From NCBI GenBank assembly GCA_026418875.1, contig JAOAAM010000652.1:1-13113 (forward strand): DNA of 13,113 nucleotides, in the 5' to 3' direction. Of this stretch, positions 6,451-13,113 are shown in pieces (position 1 is the stretch's first letter; each line of letters begins with the position of its first letter). A program made the translations under genes and the position numbers. Origin of the DNA: Gemmataceae bacterium (GTDB taxonomy: Bacteria; Planctomycetota; Planctomycetia; Gemmatales; Gemmataceae). Under the pieces are notes generated by a model. That model was not told where the DNA came from. It ran no database searches and was given only the letters and a program-made list of their open reading frames with translations.

Positions 6451-8310
6451 TCACTTGGCATCCGCCATCACTTGCAGCTGAATGACACTCCGTTGCTGCT
6501 CTTTTTCGAGGTACTCACGCCCCTTCTTGATGTTGATGTGATCCCACGGCAGCACTTCTTGAATGGGACGCTGCCGTTGCGAGTACCACTCGGTGTCGAT
6601 CCCCAAATCGGCGAAAGTTTGCCACCACACGGCGGGCTTGAAGCACTCGCTCCAGCCATCGAGACGACAGCCTCGCCGCCAAGCTTCCAACAGGGCCGGC
6701 GCGACGCGTCGATCGCCTCGAGTCAGTACGCCCTCCAAAAGGCTGATCTCAACGTCATGCTGCTTGATGTGGACGGCTTTCAAGCGGCAACGCTGTTTGA
6801 GATACCGCCCCGCCCAACGCAGGTACTCGCGCGTCTGCATGCCGTTCCACTGATACGGCGTGTGGGGCTTCGGGACGAAGTTCGACACGCTGGCGGTCAC
6901 GTCCCGATAACGCCCCGTTTCTTCCTTGCTGATCTGAGCGATCGTCTCGGCCATCTCGACGATGCCGTCCAGATCGGCCGTCCGCTCGCCCGGCAAACCA
7001 CAAAGGAAATACAGTTTCACCCGTTGCCAGCCGTTGCGAAATGCCTCGCGGCAACCCTCGTACAAGTCGTCATTCTTGATTTTCTTGCGGATCTGTTCCC
7101 GCATGTCGTCCCGAGCGACTTCGGGAGCCAACGTCAACCCGGCCTTCCGCGCCCCGGCCATCAATTTGGGTACGCTGCGAAGTTGGTGGTTGATTCGCAG
7201 GCTTGGCAGCGACACGTTCACGCCCAACGGGCCGAACACCTCGTACATCCTTCGGACCAGCTCCTCGAAGTAGGGGTAGTCGCTGGTCGATAAGCTCAAC
7301 AGGCTGATTTCATTCAGCCCCGTGTTGCGATAGCTCTCCAGAGCGGCTTGCACGATCGTCTCGACACTGCGGACCCGCAACGGCCGCTTGATCGTCGTCG
7401 ACTGGCAAAACCGGCATTGCCAGGGGCACCCCCGCATAATCTCAATCGAGATCCGGTCGTGGGCCACCTCGACATTGGGGACGATCGGACGAGTGGGTAG
7501 CGGGAACGAGTCGAAATCTTTGCTGATCGTGCAGGACATGATTTCCCGGGGCACGTCGCTCCGGGTTCGATTCACCGCGGCGATGGTGCCGTCGGCGTGG
7601 TACTCCGGCTCATAAAACATCGGCGCGTACGCCCAATCCACGCTGCCGACCAACTCGGCGATCATCTCGACGCGAGATCGGCCGCCACGCTCCTTCAGGC
7701 TGACCCATTTTTCCATCAGCCAGGGCAGGCTCTCCTCGCCGTCGCCAATGACAAAAACGTCGATGAACGGTGCCAACACCTCCGGGTTTTGCGCTCCTGG
7801 TCCGCCAGCAATCACCAGCGGGTGATTCAAGCCCCGATCCCGCGACTCCAGCGGAATCCCACCCAGGTCGAGCATGGTCAGGATGTTGGTATAGCAGACC
7901 TCGTATTGCAGGCTGAAGCCCACGACATCGAAGTCACGCAAGGGCGTGAAGGTTTCCAGCGAGTACAGCGGCAACCGGTTGTCGCGAAGTTCCCGCTCGA
8001 AATCGAGCCACGGCGTGAACGCCCGCTCACAGGCCCATTGCGGGTCGGCATTCATCGTGCTGTACAAGACCTGCAAGCCGTGATGGCTCATCCCCAGCGT
8101 GTAGGTGTCGGGAAATGCCAGGCACAACTTGCCCCGCACCTGCCGATGATCCTTCACCACGCTATTCAGCTCCCCCCCAAGATACTGCCCGGGGGTGGCG
8201 ACTCGCGGCAGCAGGCGGACCACGGCCTCTTTCAGGGACGCATTCATCATCGCGGCACGTCGATTCGGTTGGAGACGGCGGTCGGCGACCAAAACCCGCC
8301 GATCCCGCAC
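6451..8310 (-). CDS. B12-binding-domain radical SAM protein (TIGR03960-type)
   Basis: The product is 619 residues from the GTG at 8310. An N-terminal B12-binding-like Rossmann domain (~60-200) includes KLCLAFPDTYTLGMSHHGLQ and a GGPGAQNPE motif (169-177). The radical SAM core (~285-500) carries the 4Fe-4S cysteines C295, C299 and C302 in MRGCPWQCRFC, so it should cleave S-adenosylmethionine. The C-terminal ~120 residues match the family tail, without the DUF2344 fusion seen in some relatives. The substrate of this family is not established to my knowledge. GTG at 8310 has AAAGGA 6 nt upstream and lies 21 nt past the DUF309 stop; the ATGs at 8250 and 8247 would give a more family-like N-terminus but lack a ribosome site, so the start is uncertain. 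RNase E/G or rplU genes, frequent neighbours elsewhere, are absent. Confidence 0.9.
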   Translation of the reverse strand: MRDRRVLVADRRLQPNRRAAMMNASLKEAVVRLLPRVATPGQYLGGELNSVVKDHRQVRGKLCLAFPDTYTLGMSHHGLQVLYSTMNADPQWACERAFTPWLDFERELRDNRLPLYSLETFTPLRDFDVVGFSLQYEVCYTNILTMLDLGGIPLESRDRGLNHPLVIAGGPGAQNPEVLAPFIDVFVIGDGEESLPWLMEKWVSLKERGGRSRVEMIAELVGSVDWAYAPMFYEPEYHADGTIAAVNRTRSDVPREIMSCTISKDFDSFPLPTRPIVPNVEVAHDRISIEIMRGCPWQCRFCQSTTIKRPLRVRSVETIVQAALESYRNTGLNEISLLSLSTSDYPYFEELVRRMYEVFGPLGVNVSLPSLRINHQLRSVPKLMAGARKAGLTLAPEVARDDMREQIRKKIKNDDLYEGCREAFRNGWQRVKLYFLCGLPGERTADLDGIVEMAETIAQISKEETGRYRDVTASVSNFVPKPHTPYQWNGMQTREYLRWAGRYLKQRCRLKAVHIKQHDVEISLLEGVLTRGDRRVAPALLEAWRRGCRLDGWSECFKPAVWWQTFADLGIDTEWYSQRQRPIQEVLPWDHINIKKGREYLEKEQQRSVIQLQVMADAK

Positions 8311-8331
8311 GAATGTTCCTTTATTCTCTGT

Positions 8332-8874
8332 TTATTGTTGCCTTTGGCTTTCCGACTCGGCAAGCCCGACCGACACCGCGGTGCCGTCGAATCGCAAGAC
8401 GGGCGGCTCCGGCGGCCAACCGGCGGCGGCGATCGACTCCGCCATGCAGATCAAATCGGTCACGCGCAGGCCGAAGACGAGCGATCCGGCAAACGGTTGG
8501 AGTAATTCCTTCGCCCGGGCAGCGTGGCGACGCATTCCCTCGTCCCGACCCTCGTAGTGCTTCACACCGGCCACGGCGAGTTGGATCAGCGCCTTGAAGA
8601 GATCCGCCGTTGCGCCTCGTCGGCCGGCCGCGTGCCACAGGCCCTCCCACGCCTCGTGGGCCTCCCAGAAATACCCGTGGTTGAACAGGTCGATGCCCCA
8701 GAGCAAGCCATTGAGCACCGCCTGGCCTGCAACCGCCGGCGGCGGCTCCGCGTCTTCATTCCGATTGCCAAAAGAATGGCCCCTCGGGTCCGAAACGGGA
8801 TGCGGTGTTCGACCGGGGACGTAAGTGTAGGGCGGAAGGGGTCGATCCGGCAACCAACGGGTGCATGGGGTCAT
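8332..8874 (-). CDS. DUF309 domain-containing protein
   Basis: The product is 180 residues. The DUF309 signature FNHGYFWEAHEAWEGLW is at 64-80, followed by a helical stretch ending in KALIQLAVAGVKHYEGR (94-110). The Pro-rich N-terminus (LPPYTYVPGRTPHPVSDPRG, 13-32) precedes the domain and recalls other planctomycete members. The conserved His and Glu of the FxxGxxxEAHExWE block suggest a metal or catalytic site, but no biochemical function is established for DUF309 that I know of. ATG at 8874 overlaps the TGA of the upstream CxxC gene (ATGA, 8871-8874), indicating translational coupling; a longer in-frame extension to 9057 would run through that gene and is rejected. It is predicted to be cytoplasmic, with no signal peptide or membrane segment. 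Confidence 0.87.
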   Translation of the reverse strand: MTPCTRWLPDRPLPPYTYVPGRTPHPVSDPRGHSFGNRNEDAEPPPAVAGQAVLNGLLWGIDLFNHGYFWEAHEAWEGLWHAAGRRGATADLFKALIQLAVAGVKHYEGRDEGMRRHAARAKELLQPFAGSLVFGLRVTDLICMAESIAAAGWPPEPPVLRFDGTAVSVGLAESESQRQQ

Positions 8875-9119
8875 GGCACGTCGCGGTCGATGCGACGGCA
8901 CTGGCGGTAAAGGTACAGCCCCATCACACCGGCCAAGGCGAACGGAACGCCGAGCATGAAGTAAATGCTGTAGTTGTACGCCAACGATTGCCGCACCGGG
9001 TCGTAATCGTTCTGGCCCTCGCCCGCTTCGGGAATCGCCTCCTTGCACAGGGGGCAACTATCGACGGCCGGCGTCGCCGCGAGGATCAGGGCCACGGTCA
9101 AGAACAGACGCTTCAGCAC
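8871..9119 (-). CDS. Small exported CxxC membrane protein of the oxidase cluster
   Basis: This 82-aa protein is not one I recognise by name. It has an N-terminal signal sequence (MLKRLFLTVALILAATPAVD), immediately followed by a CPLC motif (C22, C25) and a short acidic stretch, then one membrane helix (about 52-72, IYFMLGVPFALAGVMGLYLY) and a basic cytoplasmic tail (RQCRRIDRD). The two cysteines should face outside the cytoplasmic membrane, where they could bind metal or exchange disulfides. GTG at 9119 is the start: AAGGGTGA lies just upstream, overlapping the stop of the DUF420 gene 4 nt away. Its stop overlaps the DUF309 start. Tight coupling to oxidase genes suggests a part in oxidase assembly, but this is inference only. 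Signal peptide plus coupling make it a real gene. Confidence 0.82.
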   Translation of the reverse strand: MLKRLFLTVALILAATPAVDSCPLCKEAIPEAGEGQNDYDPVRQSLAYNYSIYFMLGVPFALAGVMGLYLYRQCRRIDRDVP

Positions 9120-9123
9120 GACA

Positions 9124-9552
9124 TCACCCTTGGGGATACAAGTCCTTTAAAATGAAGTATATCACGACGCCGGTGACCGAAACATAGAGCCAGATGGGCA
9201 ACGTGACTTTCGCAAACCGGCGGTGTGAGTCGATGCGGCCACGCAGCGCCAGAAAAACCGTCGCCAAAACCATGGGGGCCGCCACTGCCGCCAGGACCGT
9301 GTGGGAGAGGAGCAGCGCCAGGTAAACCGAGCGGAACTCTCCCTCGTACCGGGTCGCTTCTCCGCTGCGAACGACGAAGTGGTACACCAGGTACGAAGTC
9401 AGGAACAGGGCCGAGGTCGCCAAGGCCGTCAACATCAATCCTTGGTGCAGTCGGATGCGCCGGGCACGAACGGCGAGGTAACCGCCGATGATCAGCACCG
9501 TCGAGGTCGCGTTGAGGACCGCATTGACAGTCGGGAGGTCGTATCCGCTCAC
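9124..9552 (-). CDS. DUF420 family membrane protein (CtaM/YozB-like)
   Basis: The product is 142 residues, starting at GTG 9552, whose bases overlap the TGA of the subunit IV gene (GTGA, 9549-9552). An in-frame extension upstream would overlap subunit IV and is rejected, since family members begin close to the sequence SGYDLPTVNAVLNATSTV. Four hydrophobic helices are visible: about 8-28, 37-60, 76-103 and 116-135. Conserved-looking histidines H36 (RLHQG), H58 (LVYHF), H84 (LSHT) and H110 sit at helix ends and might bind heme or copper. DUF420 includes Bacillus YozB/CtaM, linked to heme-copper oxidase assembly, which fits its place right after oxidase subunits. The family assignment is strong; the exact role here is inferred. 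Confidence 0.9.
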   Translation of the reverse strand: MSGYDLPTVNAVLNATSTVLIIGGYLAVRARRIRLHQGLMLTALATSALFLTSYLVYHFVVRSGEATRYEGEFRSVYLALLLSHTVLAAVAAPMVLATVFLALRGRIDSHRRFAKVTLPIWLYVSVTGVVIYFILKDLYPQG

Positions 9553-9971
9553 GGTGCCGTATCCGGGGACGCCAAACGCCAGGCCAAGACCATGTCGGGC
9601 CACAGGACCACGATCACCATCGGCGCCAAAATGCAAATCGGAACCAGGAAGACAAACACCTTCCGCCAATCAATCTTCAGGTGCATGAAGAAGTACATGA
9701 CCAAGAATGCCTTGCAGCACGCCACGATCCCGATGAGCACGAAGTTGACCACGGGGTTTTTGGCACCGAAGATCTGATTCACGGCAAACGAGATGGCCGT
9801 GAACACGAGGAGCGCCCCGAAGACTTTCATGAAGGTCGAGTCGGGGATGTGCTCCTCGTGACCGTGGTCGTGGCCGTGACCATGACCATGAGGGTGGTCA
9901 TCGCCGTGATGAGCCGTGGCAGGCGGCTGGTGGTCGTGGGTCGAGCCAACGGCGTGCGAGTGATCGGACAT
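9549..9971 (-). CDS. Cytochrome c oxidase subunit IV family protein, His-rich N-terminus
   Basis: The product is 140 residues, with ATG at 9971 and AAGGAG 8 nt upstream. Residues 1-41 are hydrophilic with 14 histidines, including alternating runs such as HPHGHGHGHDHGHEEH, consistent with a metal-binding tail. Three membrane helices follow (about 48-66, 75-97, 104-127), the second ending in the conserved AFLVMYFFMHLKID (88-101) of the prokaryotic COX4/CyoD family. This is a small non-catalytic oxidase subunit thought to help assembly or stability. It sits 32 nt after subunit III and shares a 4-bp overlap with the DUF420 gene. The His-rich part could gather copper for the oxidase; that role is not shown by the sequence. 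Confidence 0.9.
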   Translation of the reverse strand: MSDHSHAVGSTHDHQPPATAHHGDDHPHGHGHGHDHGHEEHIPDSTFMKVFGALLVFTAISFAVNQIFGAKNPVVNFVLIGIVACCKAFLVMYFFMHLKIDWRKVFVFLVPICILAPMVIVVLWPDMVLAWRLASPDTAP

Positions 9972-10003
9972 GGAGTGAACTCCTTCAAGTCGTCGCTTGA
10001 ATC

Positions 10004-11068
10004 TCAAACCAGGTACAGCAACGGGAAGAGGAAGATCCACACGACGTCGACAAAGTGCCAATAGAGGCCGGTCAATTCGAGCATCGAGACATTCCAAGCG
10101 TTCTTCACCAATCGCCCACGAAGGCCGTGGATCAGGATGATCGCAAAGACGACCAATCCGCCCAAGACGTGGGCGGCGTGGAACCCCGTCATTGCGAAGT
10201 AGCAAGACGCCCAGAGGTTTCCGTAGGGGATGAAAGCCGGCAAGTGCAGGTCGTGGTATTTCTCGTTCAGCTTGTTGGACATGATGCCGATTTCCAAGGC
10301 ACTGGCCGGCCTCGACTGCCCCGAGCCGTTGATGGCCGCGACGACCTCGTAGCAATCGAGGGCCTTCTTTTGCTCTGCACTTTGCGCTTCGTTCCGGATT
10401 TTTTCCAGCAGCTCCTGCCGTTCTTCCGGGGACAGGATGCGTTGCTCTTCCTTGGCCTTAGTCTCATCGGCAGCGATTTGTTCAATCACCGGCTGGGCTA
10501 CGGGGGTCAGTTTCTGGCGTACCTGCGCTTTGAACCATTGCGCCGAGCCGGGATCGTACGGGTGCCGCCCGGCTTCTTTGATGAACCGAGCGTATTCCGG
10601 CTCCTCAAGATGCTTGTACTCAGGACGGCTGGTATCCACACCCCGGAGGCTCGGGTCGATCAGATTGTCCGCGATGTAACCAGGCATGATCCCGTGGGAG
10701 AACTTGGCGCTGTATTCGTAGGCTTTGATCCCCATGAACAGCACACCGCAGGCGAAGGTGATCGCCACATAAGTGAGGCACTTCTTCGAGTCGCCACGGG
10801 CGATCGCTGAGTGAGCCATGACCACGGTGAAGCTGGAGAAGATCAGCACGAAGGTGTTGATCGCCCCGAGGGCCTCACTCAGGTGCACGTCGGTGGGCTT
10901 GGGCCAGGCACCTTCCGGAGTTCCCATGCGCAGGACGATGTAGGTGCCGATCAGCCCGGTGAAGAACATGATTTCCGTCACCAGGAACAACCACATCGCG
11001 AGCTTCCCGTTGCTGACCGGGATCCCCCGCTGGGTGTATTTCGCTTCATCGACGCTGACTGAGGCCAT
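10004..11068 (-). CDS. ctaE: Cytochrome c oxidase subunit III with large hydrophilic insertion
   Basis: The product is 354 residues, against about 200 for compact bacterial subunit III proteins. The start is ATG 11068, preceded by AGGTGA at 5-nt spacing; the GTG at 11077 is part of that ribosome site. The N-terminal half has helices at about 23-47, 67-88 and 97-115, with the conserved E32 in [12 protein letters not shown]. Residues ~130-280 form a charged, helix-rich insertion (for example [30 protein letters not shown]) without hydrophobic segments. The family resumes with [20 protein letters not shown] (283-302; H297, H300) and the typical end [20 protein letters not shown]. It lies 55 nt after ctaB and 32 nt before subunit IV. 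The frame runs unbroken through the insertion, so it is part of the protein and not a frameshift artefact. Confidence 0.95.
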   Translation of the reverse strand: MASVSVDEAKYTQRGIPVSNGKLAMWLFLVTEIMFFTGLIGTYIVLRMGTPEGAWPKPTDVHLSEALGAINTFVLIFSSFTVVMAHSAIARGDSKKCLTYVAITFACGVLFMGIKAYEYSAKFSHGIMPGYIADNLIDPSLRGVDTSRPEYKHLEEPEYARFIKEAGRHPYDPGSAQWFKAQVRQKLTPVAQPVIEQIAADETKAKEEQRILSPEERQELLEKIRNEAQSAEQKKALDCYEVVAAINGSGQSRPASALEIGIMSNKLNEKYHDLHLPAFIPYGNLWASCYFAMTGFHAAHVLGGLVVFAIILIHGLRGRLVKNAWNVSMLELTGLYWHFVDVVWIFLFPLLYLV

Positions 11069-11094
11069 GACGTTCACCTAAAAAGCCAGTCCCC

Positions 11095-11111
11095 TCGGAT
11101 AGTGAATCCGA
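11095..11111. promoter_or_regulatory. Small hairpin between ctaB and subunit III
   Basis: TCGGAT (11095-11100) and ATCCGA (11106-11111) make a perfect 6-bp stem with an AGTGA loop in the 55-nt gap. It lies upstream of the AGGTGA ribosome site of the subunit III gene. It may be an mRNA processing or weak attenuation site; no T-tract is strong enough to call a terminator. Confidence 0.2.
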
Positions 11112-11123
11112 CCGGGACCATGA

Positions 11124-12029
11124 TCAGGAAACGTAGCGATCCAAAACTAACAACGCCAGTACCGACGGCAAGTAGAGCAACGAGGCTCTCAGAACGACCC
11201 GGGCGGATTCACGACTCCGACTCCGGCCGAAATCGACGATGCGCCACAAGAAGGTCGCGTTTGCCAGAAGGACCCCGAGCCCATAAACCCAACCAGCCTG
11301 CCACGCCAGCGGCCAGAAGCTGGCCGAGGCCAAAGCGAGCATGGAGCCGACCATCGCTAAGGCGGTCTTGCGGCCGGTGGAATCGAGATTCGGCAACATC
11401 CGCAGGCCCGCCCGAGAGTACTGCTCTCGATAGATCCAGGCGATGGCGAGGAAGTGCGGCACCTGCCACCAAAACAGGATGGCGAACAACGGCATCGCTT
11501 CCCAGGTCAGCGATCCTCGCGCGGCCGACCAGCCGATCAGTGGGGGCAAGGCACCGGGCACGGCTCCGATCAGCGTGTTCCAAACGGTCCAGCGCTTGGC
11601 CGGTGTGTACGCCAGAACGTAAAGCACGAGCGACAGCGCGGCGATCCCCGCCGACAGTGGACCGCTCGGCAATCCCAGCAAAATCAGCATGCCGAGGAAG
11701 CCGAACCCTCCGGCCGCCAACAACGCCTCGACGGGCCGCATCCGACCCGAAGGCAACGGGCGATTCTCGGTGCGTGGCATCAGAGCATCGCTGCTACGTT
11801 CAAACACTTGATTCAACGCGCTCGCCGATGCCGTGACGAAAGCAGTCCCTAGGAGCATCAACGCGGCGGTCCAAGCATTGAGGGCATCTCCGGTCCCGAG
11901 CATTCCCAACCATGCCGTGACAAGCACCATGACGGCGATCTTGGGCCGCGTCAGTTGCACGTAGTCGCTCAACCGGACGCTCGCCGTGATCGGGGTGACT
12001 TCCGTTTGCAAGATGACTTGCGTGCTCAT
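11124..12029 (-). CDS. ctaB: Protoheme IX farnesyltransferase (heme O synthase)
   Basis: This 301-residue UbiA-family prenyltransferase transfers a farnesyl group to heme B to make heme O in the cytoplasmic membrane. The Asp-rich active-site motif is at 73-81 (NQVFERSSD), followed by ALMPRTENRPLPSG (82-95), a hallmark of CtaB/CyoE. A second conserved region, YTPAKRWTVWNTLIGAVPGA (141-160), precedes LPPLIGW; the block WWQVPHFLAIAWIYREQY (187-204) is also typical. About eight or nine hydrophobic helices are visible, as usual for the family. ATG at 12029 is preferred; the GTG immediately before it (12032) is equally possible, and neither has a strong ribosome site. It lies 62 nt after ctaA, whose product uses heme O as its substrate. 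Confidence 0.96.
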   Translation of the reverse strand: MSTQVILQTEVTPITASVRLSDYVQLTRPKIAVMVLVTAWLGMLGTGDALNAWTAALMLLGTAFVTASASALNQVFERSSDALMPRTENRPLPSGRMRPVEALLAAGGFGFLGMLILLGLPSGPLSAGIAALSLVLYVLAYTPAKRWTVWNTLIGAVPGALPPLIGWSAARGSLTWEAMPLFAILFWWQVPHFLAIAWIYREQYSRAGLRMLPNLDSTGRKTALAMVGSMLALASASFWPLAWQAGWVYGLGVLLANATFLWRIVDFGRSRSRESARVVLRASLLYLPSVLALLVLDRYVS

Positions 12030-12091
12030 CACAAACTCACGGCCTCACGCGGTTGGCTTTGGGCCTCTTCGCTCTCGCGCGTCGGGCAAAA

Positions 12092-13113
12092 TTAAAGCAA
12101 CTTCCCCTTCCATGCTCGGGCAGCAAACATCGCGGCGGCAGCGAAGACGCCGAAGCCCATCCACACATGGATGGAACGCCAAGCGGCGTCCCACGCGGTG
12201 GCCCCACGGTACGCCGAGGCAGCGTCGGTCACGCGGACCAAGGCTTCGACCCCCAGCACCGCCTGCACCAGCATCATCAGGAACAAGGCCCGCGCTTTCC
12301 CCCTAAGTCCCGAGCCGCCCTCACCCGAGGTGGTCCGCAGGACCAACACACCCGCCAACCCCAGGGCAATGAGGGCCAGCATGGGGTGGAGGCGCTTGCC
12401 CCAGGTCGCATCGATGTGGCGTAGCAACCCGCCGAAGATGATCTGCACGAGGAGCAGCGACACGAGCAACACGGAGATCCAACGGACCACACGTTCATGG
12501 TCGAGGTCGGCCCATTGGTTCCAGCGCGAGCTCGTGGTCATTGCCAGCAGGCAAACCATGGCGGTGACCACTTGAGCGAAAACCCCGTGGGTGATCGCCA
12601 ACTCCGGGCCGCGCAGTTCGTTGAGGTACACTCGCAAGCCGCCGAGAAGACCCTGCACCACGATGCCGAGGAACGCGAGGCTGGCCCAAGTGCGTTGCCA
12701 TCGTCCCGCGGCCCTAGAGAACAGTTCGGCGACCACGGCGACGGCCAGCGCCATCGCCCCGCCCAAAGCCATGCCGAATCCCGGGTTCGCCAGGGCATCG
12801 ATCGACTTCGAAGTCGCTTGCCGAACCTGCACCATGCCCAGCGCTGTTCCCAGGACGACGGCCAAGATGCCCAGCCATGCCAAGCCGCGAGTTCGGCGGC
12901 TCGGCGAAAACTGCCAGTGTGCTGCCACCAGCGCGAGGACAAGAAAGCCCACCACATACCCGGCGATTCGATGGGCATGCTCGACATACCAACCGAAATC
13001 CCCTGCCCGTTCATGGAACAGCAAATACCACGGGGGGGTGGGCCAAACGGTGTCGGCCATGCCCACGCCGAACGTGGTCACAAGCGTTCCGATGGCGAGC
13101 AGGGTGAAGAGGG
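12092..13113 (-). CDS. ctaA: Heme A synthase, COX15/CtaA family (5' end beyond the window)
   Basis: At least 339 residues are visible; the frame stays open to base 13113, where the first membrane helix (LFTLLAIGTLVTT) is already under way, so only a short N-terminal piece is missing. The GTG at 13081 is internal. The enzyme oxidises the C8 methyl of heme O to the formyl of heme A. Counting the first full visible codon as 1, the heme-ligand candidates are H47 (in VEHAHRIAGY, with E44), H175 (AITHGVFAQ), H242 (RLHPMLALI) and H315 (SIHVWMGFG), one near each expected helix end of the duplicated four-helix bundles. The external loop VGMADTVWPTPPWYLLFHE has no cysteine pair, unlike Bacillus CtaA. 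ctaB follows 62 nt downstream. About eight membrane helices are expected. Confidence 0.94.
   Translation of the reverse strand, partial: LFTLLAIGTLVTTFGVGMADTVWPTPPWYLLFHERAGDFGWYVEHAHRIAGYVVGFLVLALVAAHWQFSPSRRTRGLAWLGILAVVLGTALGMVQVRQATSKSIDALANPGFGMALGGAMALAVAVVAELFSRAAGRWQRTWASLAFLGIVVQGLLGGLRVYLNELRGPELAITHGVFAQVVTAMVCLLAMTTSSRWNQWADLDHERVVRWISVLLVSLLLVQIIFGGLLRHIDATWGKRLHPMLALIALGLAGVLVLRTTSGEGGSGLRGKARALFLMMLVQAVLGVEALVRVTDAASAYRGATAWDAAWRSIHVWMGFGVFAAAAMFAARAWKGKLL

Noticed and set aside
6149..6481. 110-aa plus-strand frame spanning the gap between cpaE and the radical SAM gene
   Set aside because: There is no ribosome site or recognisable motif, and it overlaps both neighbours plus the likely cpaE promoter.
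7597..8505. 302-aa plus-strand frame opposite the radical SAM and DUF309 genes
   Set aside because: It is antisense to two well-supported genes, rich in Gln, His and Arg as expected of a shadow, and shows no domain.

Overview
The window looks like chromosomal DNA from a G+C-rich member of the Planctomycetota, probably near the Gemmatales. That placement rests on protein style and gene neighbourhood only: the RpoC C-terminus, a DUF309 protein with a planctomycete-like N-terminus, and a His-rich oxidase subunit IV followed by a DUF420 protein. No rRNA, tRNA, CRISPR array, insertion sequence or phage gene was found. The first 19 bases are not genomic: they are the synthetic Tn5 mosaic-end sequence used in sequencing-library adapters, so the left edge is a contig end carrying adapter.

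Layout. Bases 20-2442 (+) hold the C-terminal ~806 codons of rpoC. Bases 2443-2852 carry no gene but have two strong hairpins built around a motif that recurs every 47 bp, then a short inverted repeat and a possible promoter. Bases 2853-3902 (+) encode an exported alpha/beta-hydrolase-like protein whose nucleophile elbow has Glu instead of Ser. It converges on a long minus-strand block that runs from the right edge down to 4003.

Read in its own direction, the minus-strand block is: ctaA (heme A synthase, 5' end cut by the window), ctaB (heme O synthase), cytochrome c oxidase subunit III with a large hydrophilic insertion, subunit IV with a His-rich N-terminus, a DUF420 (CtaM-like) membrane protein, an 82-aa exported CxxC membrane protein, a DUF309 protein, a TIGR03960-type B12-binding radical SAM protein, a CpaE/TadZ-like ATPase and a XerC/D tyrosine recombinase. 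From subunit IV to the radical SAM gene the spacing is very tight (4-bp GTGA overlap, 4-nt gap, 4-bp ATGA overlap, 21-nt gap), which suggests one translationally coupled transcript. A candidate terminator follows the radical SAM gene, and a candidate promoter with a palindrome sits before cpaE, so cpaE-xerD is probably a separate unit.

How the genes work together. ctaB and ctaA convert heme B to heme O and then heme A, the cofactor of aa3-type oxidases. Subunits III and IV are structural parts of that oxidase, and DUF420/CtaM proteins are linked to its assembly. Subunits I and II are not in the window and probably lie beyond the right edge. The small CxxC protein is the best candidate here for an undescribed component, an oxidase-linked membrane factor, though that rests on position and sequence features only. 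I saw no clear sign of a wholly new multi-gene system.
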